This document shows positions 1 through 8,157 of a stretch of DNA of 64,000 bases, piece by piece (position 1 is the stretch's first letter; the number at the start of each line of letters is the position of its first letter). The stretch spans positions 1 through 64,000 of the forward strand of contig NZ_JAKGAK010000007.1 of the NCBI RefSeq assembly GCF_023061185.1, given 5' to 3'. The notes below the pieces were generated by a model. The model worked only from the letters and a program-made list of their open reading frames with translations, was not told the DNA's origin and did no database searches. The DNA comes from Chromohalobacter beijerinckii. GTDB lineage: Bacteria; Pseudomonadota; Gammaproteobacteria; Pseudomonadales; Halomonadaceae. The translations under genes were made by a program, and so were the position numbers.

Positions 1-198
1 GCCGAACAAAAACGCCAATATGTTGAATGAAACCTTACTCCTCTCTCTGAAACTAAGATCTTTGTATTCAGCAGACCCCATAGCTTTATAGATGAATTGT
101 TCGTCCGCACCAATCCTTTGGAGGATATCGAACTTTTTCTTCCAGGCTTCGCTCACGCTTGGCGTGCTACTGTTTTCCGTAGAAACGGCTTCACTCAT
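1..198 (-). CDS. DUF2628 family protein, N-terminal fragment
   Basis: This is the first 66 codons of a minus-strand gene cut by the window edge. Reverse translation gives a Ser/Thr-rich start, then SEAWKKKFDILQRIGADEQF and, at the edge, SFNILAFLFG. The WKKKF opening and the FNILAFLFG stretch leading into a membrane segment are what I associate with DUF2628 membrane proteins; their function is unknown. The ATG at 198 has a GGAGAG ribosome-binding site 5 bases upstream, which fixes the start. Codons are visibly AT-richer than in the rest of the window, so horizontal acquisition is possible. The family call is from memory of the motif, not a search. Confidence 0.65.
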   Translation of the reverse strand, partial: MSEAVSTENSSTPSVSEAWKKKFDILQRIGADEQFIYKAMGSAEYKDLSFRERSKVSFNILAFLFG

Positions 199-767
199 TT
201 TAGCTCTCCATTCATTTCGTTGCTGCACCCATGTATGTCTGCTAGTGGCGTGGGTGAGACGCACCTAACAGGTATTAGATAGCACGCTTGTTTTGCCCCT
301 TGAACGAGCGCGCGCACTCAATAATCTTATCCAGCCCCACCATTTCGCACCTAACCCTTTTATTTTTAATCATACTTAGAACAATTCGGCGCGTTATGCA
401 GGATTCGTACGCTTGCAAACTTGGTTGGAGCTAAGAGTGAGGGGTTACCGCCCATGCGCCGCGCAGATCGCCTGCCTACTGGCTACGTTACTTCATTCGT
501 TTCTGTGGTCACGCGGCATCAGGCCCTGGAAGCTCTTGTTTCCTCTATCGGCATGTACTGGGAAAAGCTTTATAGGAGTGGGGGATATATCGAAATGAGG
601 GCCAGAACCTTCAGAAACGCTACCGCCCCTACCTGTGCATGCGGCGATGAGCGACTGTCATCCATGCGGTAGTCCCATCATCATGATTTATCACCGGCTT
701 TCTTAAGTAGCCTTTGCTGTACCGTAACTAGCCGTTACGTGGAGAGCAATGCCCACGAAAGCATTAC
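199..767. other. Gene-poor, AT-richer intergenic stretch
   Basis: About 570 bases with no supportable gene. The open frames present have no ribosome-binding site, no recognisable protein motif and compositions typical of chance. The repeated nonamer GCACCTAAC occurs at 261-269 and 347-355. Composition is more AT-rich than the rest of the window. Together with the truncated DUF2628 gene and the palindrome to its right, this looks like an accessory patch or a decayed region. Confidence 0.5.
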
Positions 768-906
768 GCTTTGCCTGAAAAATGCCTGCGCTCGCCTATA
801 CGGCGTTAAAAATCGCCTCAAAATGCTCATTTACACCGTGTAAACTCTGCTTTCTCACCGATTTTTGCCTTGTCTAGCCATCGCTCGCCGATTTTTCAGA
901 CAAAGC
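768..906. repeat. 139-bp imperfect palindrome, possible MITE-like or REP-like element
   Basis: The ends are inverted: GCTTTGCCTGAAAAAT at 768-783 matches the reverse complement of 891-906 at 15 of 16 positions. A second nested pair lies inside (TTAAAAATCG at 806-815 against CGATTTTTGC at 859-868, 8 of 10). The exact middle is the palindrome TTTACACCGTGTAAA (830-844). All three pairs share one centre, position 837, so the whole element is symmetric. It sits 35 bp past the tetR stop. Such symmetry fits a non-autonomous mobile element or a large RNA hairpin. No clear target-site duplication is visible. Confidence 0.6.
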
Positions 907-941
907 TTGGGGGAAAACATTTCACGCTGGGGGTACTAGAG

Positions 942-1589
942 CTACTGGCTGACGTCGCCCAGCATGCTGTCCAGTTCGTCCTGGTCGACGCCGAGCATCT
1001 GCAGGATGTTGCGCTGGGCGGCTTCGAGGATGTGCTGGCGTTCTTGCTCGCCAGGCAGGCTCTTGGCAAGGGCCACGGCGCCCACCAGGGAGGCGAGAAT
1101 GACGCGGGACTTGTCGGCGATGACGTCGCGGTCGGGTTCGAAGGGGAGTTTTTTGAGGCGGCTGAGAGCGATGAGGCGGGTTTCCAGCATCTTCTTCATG
1201 CGCAGATAGGAGGCTTCGAAGAGCGTGCGGATCTCGGCGTTCTCGTTGCCGATCTCGTTGAACAGCACGGTCTCCGGCCCGGGCTGGTGCTTGCGTTCCA
1301 GCTCCTGGAGATTCCAGCAGTTGGAGACCAACTCCGTGAGGTGCTTCACCGAAAGCGGCCCCTTGACCAACCTGGCCGCGCGACTGCTTTCCAGGGTGTC
1401 TCGCACCGAGGCGTGGTAGAGCGCTTCTTTGGAGGCGAAGTGGGCATAGAAGGCGCCGTGGGTCATCTTGGCCAGTTTCATGATCTGGCCGATGGAGACC
1501 TTCTCGAATCCTTGGCGGCTGAACAGTTCAACGGCCGATTTAAGGATTCGCTCGCGCGATCTGGCCTTGCGATTCGTCGAGTCGGACAT
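942..1589 (-). CDS. TetR/AcrR family transcriptional regulator
   Basis: A 215-residue protein with a TetR-type DNA-binding domain at about residues 12-58: an R-ILKSAVELFSRQGFEKVS helix, then a recognition helix region ending in THGAFYAHFASKEALY, the typical GxFYxHFxSKExL signature. The C-terminal about 150 residues are helical and would bind a ligand and dimerise; no ligand can be read from sequence. It is divergent from the FabF-like synthase at 1703, with 113 bp between the genes containing a 6-3-6 inverted repeat, so it probably represses that gene and itself. Control of a fatty-acid or lipid gene is an inference from this neighbourhood only. Confidence 0.85.
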   Translation of the reverse strand: MSDSTNRKARSRERILKSAVELFSRQGFEKVSIGQIMKLAKMTHGAFYAHFASKEALYHASVRDTLESSRAARLVKGPLSVKHLTELVSNCWNLQELERKHQPGPETVLFNEIGNENAEIRTLFEASYLRMKKMLETRLIALSRLKKLPFEPDRDVIADKSRVILASLVGAVALAKSLPGEQERQHILEAAQRNILQMLGVDQDELDSMLGDVSQ

Positions 1590-1642
1590 GGCGACCTCAC
1601 GCTGCTACTCAGAATAGGTGCTGAATACACGCTGAATATTAT

Positions 1643-1657
1643 CTTGATCATATCAAG
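1643..1657. promoter_or_regulatory. Candidate TetR operator
   Basis: CTTGATCATATCAAG is a perfect 6-3-6 inverted repeat centred in the divergent tetR/fabF-like intergenic region. Just upstream, GCTGAATA is repeated at 1620-1627 and 1631-1638 (11-bp spacing). Either could be the regulator's site; the palindrome is the better match to how TetR dimers bind. Confidence 0.4.
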
Positions 1658-1702
1658 CCCGGTGCTAGCGTGGCGTAAATTCCAACAGTTCAGGACACTC
1701 GC

Positions 1703-2968
1703 ATGTCATCACCGCTCGTTATCACCGGCATGGGCATGGTCAGTCCCCTTGGTTGCGGCGTCAATGCCAGTTGGGAGCGCCTTCTGGCGGGCCGCTCCGG
1801 CGTTTCCTCGATCACGCGCTTCGAGACCGGCGAGCTGCCGATCAAGGTCGCGGGCTCGGTTCCCGGCATGGAGAGCGACCCAGAGGCGGGCTTCGACCCC
1901 GACCGCGTGGCCGATGCCAAGGAACGCCGCAAGATGGAGCTGTTCAGCCTCTATGCCATGGCCGCCGCCGACGAGGCGCTGACCCAGGCGAACTGGTTCC
2001 CCTCGAGCGATGAGGACCGGCTGGCAACCGCCACCATCGTGGGCTCCGGCATCGGTGGCTTCCCGACCATCACCCAGGCGCAGAACACGCTCACGACGCG
2101 CGGCCATCGCCGACTCTCGCCGTTTACCGTGCCGGCCTTTTTGGCCAACTTGGCGGCGGGCAATGTGTCGATTCGCTATGGTTTACGCGGGCCGTTGGGC
2201 TGCCCGGTCACGGCCTGCGCGGCGGGTGTGCAGGCCATCGGTGACGGCATGCGCCTGATCCGCAGCGGCGAGGCTGAGGTGGCCCTGGTGGGTGGCGCCG
2301 AGGCCTGTATCGACCCGCTCTCGCTGGCCAGCTTCCATGCCATGAAGGCGCTCTCCACCGAGCAGGAGGCGCCCGCCAAGGCATCGCGTCCTTTCGATCA
2401 GGCCCGCAACGGCTTCGTCATGGGCGAAGGCGCGGGGTTATTGGTGATCGAGACCCTGGCCCACGCCGAGGCGCGCGGGGCGACGCCACTGGCTTTTCTC
2501 AGCGGCTATGGCACCAGCGCGGACGCTCACCACATCACGGCCGGGCCGGAAGATGGCGCCGGTGCCGCGGCGGCCATTCGGGCCGCGCTGAGGATGGCGG
2601 GGCTCGCACCCGAGGCCATCGATCACATCAACGCCCACGCCACCTCGACGCCGGTCGGCGACCGGGCGGAGATCGCATCATTACGCAATGCGTTTGGTGA
2701 CGCTCTGCCCGGCATTCCGATCTCCGCCACCAAGTCGGCCACCGGCCACCTGCTCGGCGCCGCCGGCGGCGTAGAGAGCATCTTCTCGGCCCTGGCGGCC
2801 ATCCAGGATCGCCTGCCCCCGACCCTGAATCTGGAACACGTCGACGCGGACCTGAGCGATCTGAACTTCGTCTCGGGCGAGGCACGCGAGCACCGCTGCC
2901 GGCACGTGCTTTGCAATGGGTTCGGCTTCGGTGGGGTGAATGCCGCGCTGATCGTCAGCAAGGCCTGA
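1703..2968 (+). CDS. Beta-ketoacyl-ACP synthase II-like (FabF family)
   Basis: A condensing enzyme of 421 residues that would elongate acyl-ACP with malonyl-ACP. The Cys-His-His triad of KAS I/II enzymes is complete: C172 in VTACAAG, H312 in NAHATSTPVGD and H349 in KSATGHLLGAAG, with K344 just before. Glycine-rich GFGFGGVNAALIV closes the thiolase fold near the C-terminus. An AGGA site precedes the ATG. It stands apart from any fab cluster and opposite a TetR gene, so it may be a regulated accessory paralogue rather than the main fabF, which normally sits beside acpP. A second, very different KAS (FabY) lies at 30901. Confidence 0.9.
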   Translation: MSSPLVITGMGMVSPLGCGVNASWERLLAGRSGVSSITRFETGELPIKVAGSVPGMESDPEAGFDPDRVADAKERRKMELFSLYAMAAADEALTQANWFPSSDEDRLATATIVGSGIGGFPTITQAQNTLTTRGHRRLSPFTVPAFLANLAAGNVSIRYGLRGPLGCPVTACAAGVQAIGDGMRLIRSGEAEVALVGGAEACIDPLSLASFHAMKALSTEQEAPAKASRPFDQARNGFVMGEGAGLLVIETLAHAEARGATPLAFLSGYGTSADAHHITAGPEDGAGAAAAIRAALRMAGLAPEAIDHINAHATSTPVGDRAEIASLRNAFGDALPGIPISATKSATGHLLGAAGGVESIFSALAAIQDRLPPTLNLEHVDADLSDLNFVSGEAREHRCRHVLCNGFGFGGVNAALIVSKA

Positions 2969-3021
2969 GCGCTTTTCGGACTCGGTCCAGGCACTTCGGA
3001 TCAGGCTCAGCCATCACCCAC

Positions 3022-3047
3022 AAAAATGCCGCTTCCGGGGAAGCGGC
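3022..3047 (-). terminator. Rho-independent terminator of the alcohol dehydrogenase gene
   Basis: On the minus strand GCCGCTTCC, a 2-base loop and GGAAGCGGC are followed by ATTTTTG. It lies 50 bp past the adhP-like stop and between convergent genes. Confidence 0.85.
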
Positions 3048-3097
3048 AAAGCATGAGTCGGACGCGACTCAGTACGTGGAAGCGAAGGCATGGCGGC

Positions 3098-4126
3098 TCA
3101 GCCCGTCATGTCCAACACGATCCGCCCTTCGATCTTGCCATCGATCATGCGCTGGAAGACGTCGTTGATATTTTCCAGCTTCTCGGTGGCGATGGTGGCC
3201 TCGACCTTGCCTTCACCGGCGAAATCGACCGCTTCCTGAAGGTCTTGTCGAGTGCCGACGATGGAGCCGCGTACGGTGATGCCGTTGAGCACCGTATCGA
3301 AGATCGGCAACGGGAAGTCGCCCGGCGGCAGGCCATTGAGCACCAGGGTGCCTCCGCGACGCAGCATGCGTTGGGCCTGATCGAAGGCCTTGGGTGACAC
3401 CGCGGTGACCAGCGCGCCATGAGCACCGCCGACCTCGCGTTTGAGGGTCTCGGCCGGATCGGCCTTCAAGGCATTGACGACAACGGTGGCCCCCAGGCGC
3501 TCGGCCAGCGCCAGCTTGCCGTCGTCGATATCCACCGCGGCCACGTTAAAGCCCATGGCCTTGGCATATTGCACCGCCATGTGACCGAGACCGCCGATAC
3601 CCGAGATCACCACCCACTGGCCAGGACGGGCATCGGTCATCTTGAGTCCCTTGTAGACCGTCACGCCGGCACACAGCACCGGCGCGATCTCCAGGAAGTC
3701 GACGTTGTCGGGCAGCCGCCCCACGTAGCCGGCATCGGCCAGGGTGTAGTCGGCGAAACCGCCGTTCACCGAGTAGCCGGTGTTCTGCTGTGACTCGCAC
3801 AGGGTCTCCCAGCCCCCTAGACAGTGTTCGCAATGGCCGCAGGTAGAATAGAGCCACGGCACGCCGACACGGTCACCCTCCTTGACGTGCTTGACCCCCT
3901 CGCCCACCGCCACGATATGGCCGACGCCCTCGTGACCGGGTATGAAGGGTGGGCTGGGCTTGACTGGCCAGTCGCCGTGGGCGGCATGCAGATCAGTGTG
4001 GCACACGCCCGAGGCGGCTATCTTGACCAGGATCTCACCCTGCTGCGGTCGCGGGGTCGCGACCTCCTCGAGCGCCAGCGGTTCGCCGAACTGGCGTACC
4101 ACGGCAGCTTTCATCGTCTTGTCCAT
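3098..4126 (-). CDS. adhP: Zinc-dependent alcohol dehydrogenase, AdhP type
   Basis: A 342-residue medium-chain dehydrogenase oxidising primary alcohols (typically ethanol) with NAD. Catalytic zinc ligands are in [16 protein letters not shown] and GHEGVG. The structural zinc loop has four cysteines in [15 protein letters not shown]. The Rossmann motif is [17 protein letters not shown]. The start is taken at 4126, because the alternative ATG at 4132 lies almost on top of the GAGGAG site while 4126 has normal spacing. It follows the aldehyde dehydrogenase gene on the same strand (133 bp, with a hairpin in the gap), giving an alcohol-to-aldehyde-to-acid pair, probably under the AraC regulator at 6006. 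Confidence 0.9.
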   Translation of the reverse strand: MDKTMKAAVVRQFGEPLALEEVATPRPQQGEILVKIAASGVCHTDLHAAHGDWPVKPSPPFIPGHEGVGHIVAVGEGVKHVKEGDRVGVPWLYSTCGHCEHCLGGWETLCESQQNTGYSVNGGFADYTLADAGYVGRLPDNVDFLEIAPVLCAGVTVYKGLKMTDARPGQWVVISGIGGLGHMAVQYAKAMGFNVAAVDIDDGKLALAERLGATVVVNALKADPAETLKREVGGAHGALVTAVSPKAFDQAQRMLRRGGTLVLNGLPPGDFPLPIFDTVLNGITVRGSIVGTRQDLQEAVDFAGEGKVEATIATEKLENINDVFQRMIDGKIEGRIVLDMTG

Positions 4127-4226
4127 TGTCATTTCTCCTCGGTTGGCGGGCAGCCGAACGCTGCGCGCCTTTGAGTGCGCCGAAGCCGTGATGGAGCGGT
4201 GACTCCACTATTGATGAAACGGGAAT

Positions 4227-4253
4227 GCCGTTCGGGGCAGTGCCCCGAACGGC
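4227..4253 (-). terminator. Hairpin between the aldehyde and alcohol dehydrogenase genes
   Basis: GCCGTTCGGGGC and GCCCCGAACGGC form a perfect 12-bp stem with a 3-base loop, 7 bp after the aldehyde dehydrogenase stop. There is no U-run behind it (ATTCCCG), so it may be a partial terminator or an mRNA-stabilising hairpin that sets the ratio of the two enzymes. Confidence 0.5.
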
Positions 4254-4259
4254 CCAGGC

Positions 4260-5780
4260 TCAATAAAGCCCCATCGGGTCGTCGCTGTAGGAGACCAGCA
4301 CACACTTCACTTGCTGGTAGTGGTCGAGCATAAGTTTGTGGGTCTCACGGCCGATGCCTGATTTCTTGTAGCCACCGAAGGCGGCGTGCGCGGGGTATTG
4401 GTGGTAGCAGTTGGTCCACACGCGTCCGGCTTGAATGCCCCGGCCCATGCGGTAGGCGCGGTTCATGTCGCGGGTCCAGACCCCGGCGCCCAGGCCAAAC
4501 TCGGTATCGTTGGCGATGGCCAGCGCTTCTTCTTCGTCACGGAAGGTGGTGATGGCAAGCGTGGGGCCGAAGATTTCCTCCTGGAAGACGCGCATGTCGT
4601 TGCGGCCCTTGAGAATGGTGGGCTGCACGTAGAAACCACCGGCCAGCTCGCCCTCGAGCGTGGTCTTGCCGCCGCCCAGCAGGCATTCGGCGCCCTCCTC
4701 GCGGCCGATGTCCATGTACGAGAGGATCTTGTCGTACTGCTCCTTGGAGACTTGCGCGCCGATCTGCGTTTCGGTGTCCAGCGGATCGCCCTGGCGGATG
4801 GTCTTGGCGCGTTCGATGGCGCGGGCCATGAACTCGTCGTAGATCGACTCGTGGACCAGCGCGCGGGAGGGGCAAGTACACACTTCGCCCTGGTTGAAGA
4901 AGGTCATCAGCAGGCCTTCGATGCACTTCTCGGCGAAGGCGTCGCCATGCGAGAGCACGTCCTCGAAGTAGACGTTGGGCGACTTGCCGCCCAGTTCCAG
5001 CGTGGCCGGGACGATGCGCTTGGCGGCATTGGCCATGATATGGCTGCCTACCGGCGTGGAACCGGTGAAGGCGATCTTGGCGACACCTTCATGCGTGGTC
5101 AGCGCCTCGCCGGCTTCTTCACCGAGGCCATGCACGACGTTGATCACGCCCGGCGGCACCAGGTCGGCGATGAGTTCGAGGAAGATGTTGATCGAGGCCG
5201 GGGTCTGCTCGGCCGGCTTGAGCACCGAGCAGTTGCCGGCAGCAAGCGCGGGCGCCAGCTTCCAGGTCGCCATGAGGATGGGGAAGTTCCAGGGAATGAT
5301 CTGGCCCACCACGCCGTAGGGCTCGTGGTAGTGATAAGCGACGGTGTTCTCATCGACTTCGCTGATGGTGCCTTCCTGGGCACGCAAGCAACCGGCGAAA
5401 TAGCGGAAGTGATCCGCCACCAACGGGATGTCGGCACCGCTGGTTTCGCGGATCGGCTTGCCGTTGTCCCAGGTTTCGGCCACGGCGAGCTTGTCGATGT
5501 TCTGCTCGACACGGTCAGCGATCTGGAGCAGCACCTTGGCGCGCTCGGCGGGTGGCATCTTGCCCCAGGCCGGAGCGGCTTTCTGTGCCGCCTTCACCGC
5601 ACGGTCGATATCCGCTGCCGATGAACGCGGCACCTGACAGAAGACTTCACCGGTGACCGGGGTGATGTTGTCCAGATAGCGACCATCAGCGGGCGCCACC
5701 CACTCGCCGCCGATGAAATTCTCGTAACGCGACTTGAAGTCGACGACGGCACCCGGGGTGCCGGGACGTGCATGAATCAT
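4260..5780 (-). CDS. exaC: NAD-dependent aldehyde dehydrogenase, ExaC/AldB type
   Basis: A 506-residue aldehyde dehydrogenase, full length for the family, oxidising acetaldehyde and similar aldehydes to acids. Visible are the oxyanion asparagine in IIPWNFP (N165), the general base E262 in LELGGKSPN and the nucleophile C301 in [15 protein letters not shown]. The N-terminal [18 protein letters not shown] and the C-terminal [20 protein letters not shown] closely resemble the Pseudomonas ethanol-pathway enzyme ExaC as I remember it. It is transcribed away from the AraC gene across a region with tandem repeats, and sits upstream of adhP. The exact physiological substrate is inferred. Confidence 0.9.
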   Translation of the reverse strand: MIHARPGTPGAVVDFKSRYENFIGGEWVAPADGRYLDNITPVTGEVFCQVPRSSAADIDRAVKAAQKAAPAWGKMPPAERAKVLLQIADRVEQNIDKLAVAETWDNGKPIRETSGADIPLVADHFRYFAGCLRAQEGTISEVDENTVAYHYHEPYGVVGQIIPWNFPILMATWKLAPALAAGNCSVLKPAEQTPASINIFLELIADLVPPGVINVVHGLGEEAGEALTTHEGVAKIAFTGSTPVGSHIMANAAKRIVPATLELGGKSPNVYFEDVLSHGDAFAEKCIEGLLMTFFNQGEVCTCPSRALVHESIYDEFMARAIERAKTIRQGDPLDTETQIGAQVSKEQYDKILSYMDIGREEGAECLLGGGKTTLEGELAGGFYVQPTILKGRNDMRVFQEEIFGPTLAITTFRDEEEALAIANDTEFGLGAGVWTRDMNRAYRMGRGIQAGRVWTNCYHQYPAHAAFGGYKKSGIGRETHKLMLDHYQQVKCVLVSYSDDPMGLY

Positions 5781-5890
5781 GGCGTGTCTCCTTGGGTGAA
5801 TGCGCCGGGGCGAATCGTCTGGTGTGCGACCCTGCCCCTTGGAAAATGAGTACGCATCGCCCTCAGCATGGCCTGTCAGCCAGGCGTCGG

Positions 5891-5930
5891 TTTGCCTGCC
5901 AGTCTCCGACGTTTGTCTGCCAGTCTCAGA
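5891..5930. promoter_or_regulatory. Tandem direct repeats, candidate AraC-family binding sites
   Basis: TTTGCCTGCCAGTCTC (from 5891) recurs as TTTGTCTGCCAGTCTC (from 5912), exactly 21 bp later, two helical turns. Direct half-sites with 21-bp spacing are the usual arrangement for AraC-family activators. They lie in the divergent region between the aldehyde dehydrogenase (minus) and the AraC gene (plus). Confidence 0.6.
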
Positions 5931-6005
5931 TACTGAATTTGCCTACACTGCAAGGTAACGGGCGTCATCCACGCCCATACCGTCGGTACCGCTGAGGAGT
6001 TCGCC

Positions 6006-6968
6006 ATGCACGCTGTCACGCCTCCCGATTCGCGCTCCCGGGCATCCCAAGTGGACAACGCCAGCGCGCTCGAGCAACTGGCGGACACGCCCCGCACACG
6101 GCGCTTGATCGAGAATCGCATCTGTTATGCCGGCCCGCATGCGGAGCTTTCGATCTACGACACCTGGTGGCCCGCGCAGGATGTCGCCCTGAGCGCCGAG
6201 CGGGTGCTCTACTGCGGCATGCTGCAAGGGCGCAAGGTCATGAATGGCGCCACCGAAGGACCGGAAACTTTCTTGCCAGGCGAGAGCTTCGTACTGGCGC
6301 CGCACCAGGAAGTGCGCATCGACTTCCCCGATGCGCACCCCGATGCGCCCACTACCTGCCTGACCATCGATCTCGATCCCGCGCGCATTCACGCCCTTAG
6401 CGAACGCCTCAACCAGACCCAGCCACGCGAGCGGGAGCTCGGCGAGTGGCACTATCATCCCCAGGCACTGCACGTACCGCACAGTCCAACCACCCAGGCG
6501 CTTATCGAACGCTTGATGGGGCTCTTCCGCGAGAATCACCCCGACCGCGACGCGCTGATCGGGCTGGGCATCGACGAGTTGATCGTACGTTTGCTGCGGA
6601 CCCAATCGCGTGAGTTGCTGCTCGCCGACGCCCGCCAGGCGCCGCCGCGTCACGGGCTCGCGGCGGCGCTTTCCTGGCTGGAACGCCACCCCGAGCTGCC
6701 TCTGGATGGGGCGCAATTGGCCCGCGAGGCCTGCATGAGCAAAGCGCGCCTGTACCGGCTGTTTCAGCGCGAGGTCGGCTATACCCCCGGCGAGTACCAG
6801 CAGCGCCTGCGCCTGGCACGCGCCCGGCAGTGGCTGCGCGAGGCCGACGCCCCCATCACCGAAATCTGCTACTCGCTGGGCTATCGCAGCCTCAGCCACT
6901 TCACGCGGCGCTTCAAGGCAGCCTATGGGCTCACACCGGGCGACTATCGCCGTCTACTCATCGCCTGA
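6006..6968 (+). CDS. AraC-family transcriptional regulator
   Basis: A 320-residue protein. The C-terminal 100 residues carry the double helix-turn-helix: LPLDGAQLAREACMSKARLY for the first and ITEICYSLGYRSLSHFTRRF for the second, ending in YGLTPGDYRR. The N-terminal about 200 residues form a sensing domain with a cupin-like stretch (LPGESFVLAPHQEVRIDFP). The ATG follows TGAGGAG at 7-base spacing. Its divergent position next to exaC/adhP and the 21-bp repeats between them suggest it activates alcohol/aldehyde oxidation; the inducer is unknown. Confidence 0.88.
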   Translation: MHAVTPPDSRSRASQVDNASALEQLADTPRTRRLIENRICYAGPHAELSIYDTWWPAQDVALSAERVLYCGMLQGRKVMNGATEGPETFLPGESFVLAPHQEVRIDFPDAHPDAPTTCLTIDLDPARIHALSERLNQTQPRERELGEWHYHPQALHVPHSPTTQALIERLMGLFRENHPDRDALIGLGIDELIVRLLRTQSRELLLADARQAPPRHGLAAALSWLERHPELPLDGAQLAREACMSKARLYRLFQREVGYTPGEYQQRLRLARARQWLREADAPITEICYSLGYRSLSHFTRRFKAAYGLTPGDYRRLLIA

Positions 6969-7031
6969 GCGCGCGGCGCCCCAAAGACGCTTAAAACGCA
7001 TCTTCTATCAGCGCCTCCTCAAGGAGTGTGC

Positions 7032-7059
7032 TTGCATTTCAGCGTCAATCCGATAAAGT
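7032..7059 (+). promoter_or_regulatory. Candidate sigma-70 promoter for the orphan gene at 7241
   Basis: TTGCAT, a 16-bp spacer and TAAAGT. Both boxes are imperfect. If used, transcription would start near 7066 and produce a leader of about 175 nucleotides containing the repeats at 7118-7222. Confidence 0.3.
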
Positions 7060-7117
7060 AGATAACGAAATTTTATTCTACCCGCGCAAGGCAAGAATTC
7101 CTCGTGATGCACGTTCA

Positions 7118-7222
7118 TAGTACTAAGCCATAAGTACTAGGCAATATGAGTGTCACGCGGAATTCGTGACCGGGGTAGGCATTTCCTGCATCGCGCCGCG
7201 ATGCACATAGACAATGCCTAGT
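7118..7222 (+). promoter_or_regulatory. Structured leader with competing inverted repeats
   Basis: Four perfect inverted repeats crowd this stretch. TAGTACT (7118-7124) pairs with AGTACTA (7133-7139). ACTAGGCA (7136-7143) pairs with TGCCTAGT (7215-7222). Inside the latter lie GTCACG/CGTGAC (7152-7170) and TGCATCGCGCCGCGATGCA (7187-7205). The first two stems share bases 7136-7139 and cannot both form; the second stem would close a three-way junction. The last base is 18 bp before the start codon of the gene at 7241. It may be a riboswitch-like leader, or alternatively a set of protein-binding palindromes. Confidence 0.45.
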
Positions 7223-7240
7223 GTTCACAAGAGAGACATC

Positions 7241-8047
7241 ATGACATTACGTCACGCCGAAAGCGGCGACGCTCCGCGATTGCACCTCGACCTCACTCCC
7301 TTTCAGGAAGACGGCCAGTGCTACGGCGACTACCACCGCCTGCCACTCAACCCGATGCTCAAGCGCCTGTGCATAGAAGCGCGCCGCGCCGGCCTCGCGG
7401 ATGCATCGCTCGAGGCTCGCGACCTGATGAGCCATATGGCACTCGACGAAGACCATATCGTCACTCAAGAGATTTCCGGACGCGTGTGGCGCTATAACGT
7501 TGGCTACTCGGAAGCGCCCAGCCAGCTCGACTCGGCGCTGGACTCGCTCGGCGAGCGCATGCTCGAGGAACCACTGCCCACCGGCTTGGCACAGCTCACC
7601 GAGTCATGGGTGTACATGCCCGGCCAGCTCGATGCCGCCACGACCCAGAGCACCGACGTGCTGTGGATGGATAAGCCCGCATGGGCACGCTATCGCCTCG
7701 AACAGGTTCAGCTCTGGTTTCGCGCCCTGCGCGACGATGCCGAGCGCCTCGGCGACGGCTGGCTGGCCTGGCACTTGACCCATCTACCGCTGACACGCGC
7801 ACCGGTGTTCGATAGCGTCGATGCTTTCAGCAAGCTGGCGCGCCTCGATCTCGGTGGCCGCGACGCCCTCGGAGAGCTTTCCTTCGTGCGTTATCAACAT
7901 GGGGAATGCCACGAGGGCATGGGGCTGGCGATCACGCAACTACCGCACCGCATCGAGACGCTGGCGTCGTTGGACGACGCTCTGGTGGTTCCGGCACGCC
8001 AGGTCGACACCATCCTCACACGCCTGGATCGCGCGCTCGCCGACTAG
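7241..8047 (+). CDS. Conserved-looking protein of unknown function
   Basis: A 268-residue soluble protein I do not recognise. It has no signal peptide and no membrane segment. It is rich in Asp, Glu and Leu, with several Trp residues in its middle part (for example WVYMPG, VLWMDKPAWARYRLEQVQLW, DGWLAWHLTHLP). A near-repeating leucine-rich helical pattern suggests an all-alpha or alpha/beta fold. The ATG at 7241 is preferred over 7214 because AGAGAG lies 6-11 bases upstream. It is single, followed by a terminator, and preceded by the unusual leader at 7118-7222. No function is proposed. Confidence 0.75.
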   Translation: MTLRHAESGDAPRLHLDLTPFQEDGQCYGDYHRLPLNPMLKRLCIEARRAGLADASLEARDLMSHMALDEDHIVTQEISGRVWRYNVGYSEAPSQLDSALDSLGERMLEEPLPTGLAQLTESWVYMPGQLDAATTQSTDVLWMDKPAWARYRLEQVQLWFRALRDDAERLGDGWLAWHLTHLPLTRAPVFDSVDAFSKLARLDLGGRDALGELSFVRYQHGECHEGMGLAITQLPHRIETLASLDDALVVPARQVDTILTRLDRALAD

Positions 8048-8091
8048 GCTTTTTACGAAAGCGGCCTGTGCGACACGCGCGTCAATGAACG

Positions 8092-8129
8092 AAAACGCCC
8101 CCGGTGCCGAATTTACGGCGCCGGGGGCG
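8092..8129 (-). terminator. Terminator of the lptF-lptG operon
   Basis: A long GC stem (CGCCCCCGG-GCCG against its complement, loop AATTTA) is followed on the minus strand by TTTTCGTT. It is 29 bp past the lptG stop and also lies 48 bp past the convergent gene at 7241-8047, so it may serve both. Confidence 0.8.
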
Positions 8130-8157
8130 ATGCGTTGGGGCCTGCGTGTCGTTTCCG

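Noticed and set aside
261-395. Possible integron attC site from ACCTAAC and GCGTTATGC-like sequences
   Set aside because: The core-site consensus is not met at the right end, no paired inner arms are visible and no integrase or cassette pattern is present.
413-672. Two overlapping open frames of 61 and 83 codons in the left gap
   Set aside because: No ribosome-binding site, no domain or membrane pattern, Cys/Arg-rich composition typical of chance reading; a palindrome and decayed-looking DNA follow.
870-1982. A 370-codon plus-strand frame
   Set aside because: It is the antisense shadow of the tetR gene running into the FabF-like gene in another frame; it lacks any family motif.
4386-5624. 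A 412-codon frame antisense to the aldehyde dehydrogenase
   Set aside because: Shadow of a full-length enzyme with all catalytic residues; the composition (Gly, His, Asp, Val) is typical of antisense GC-rich reading.
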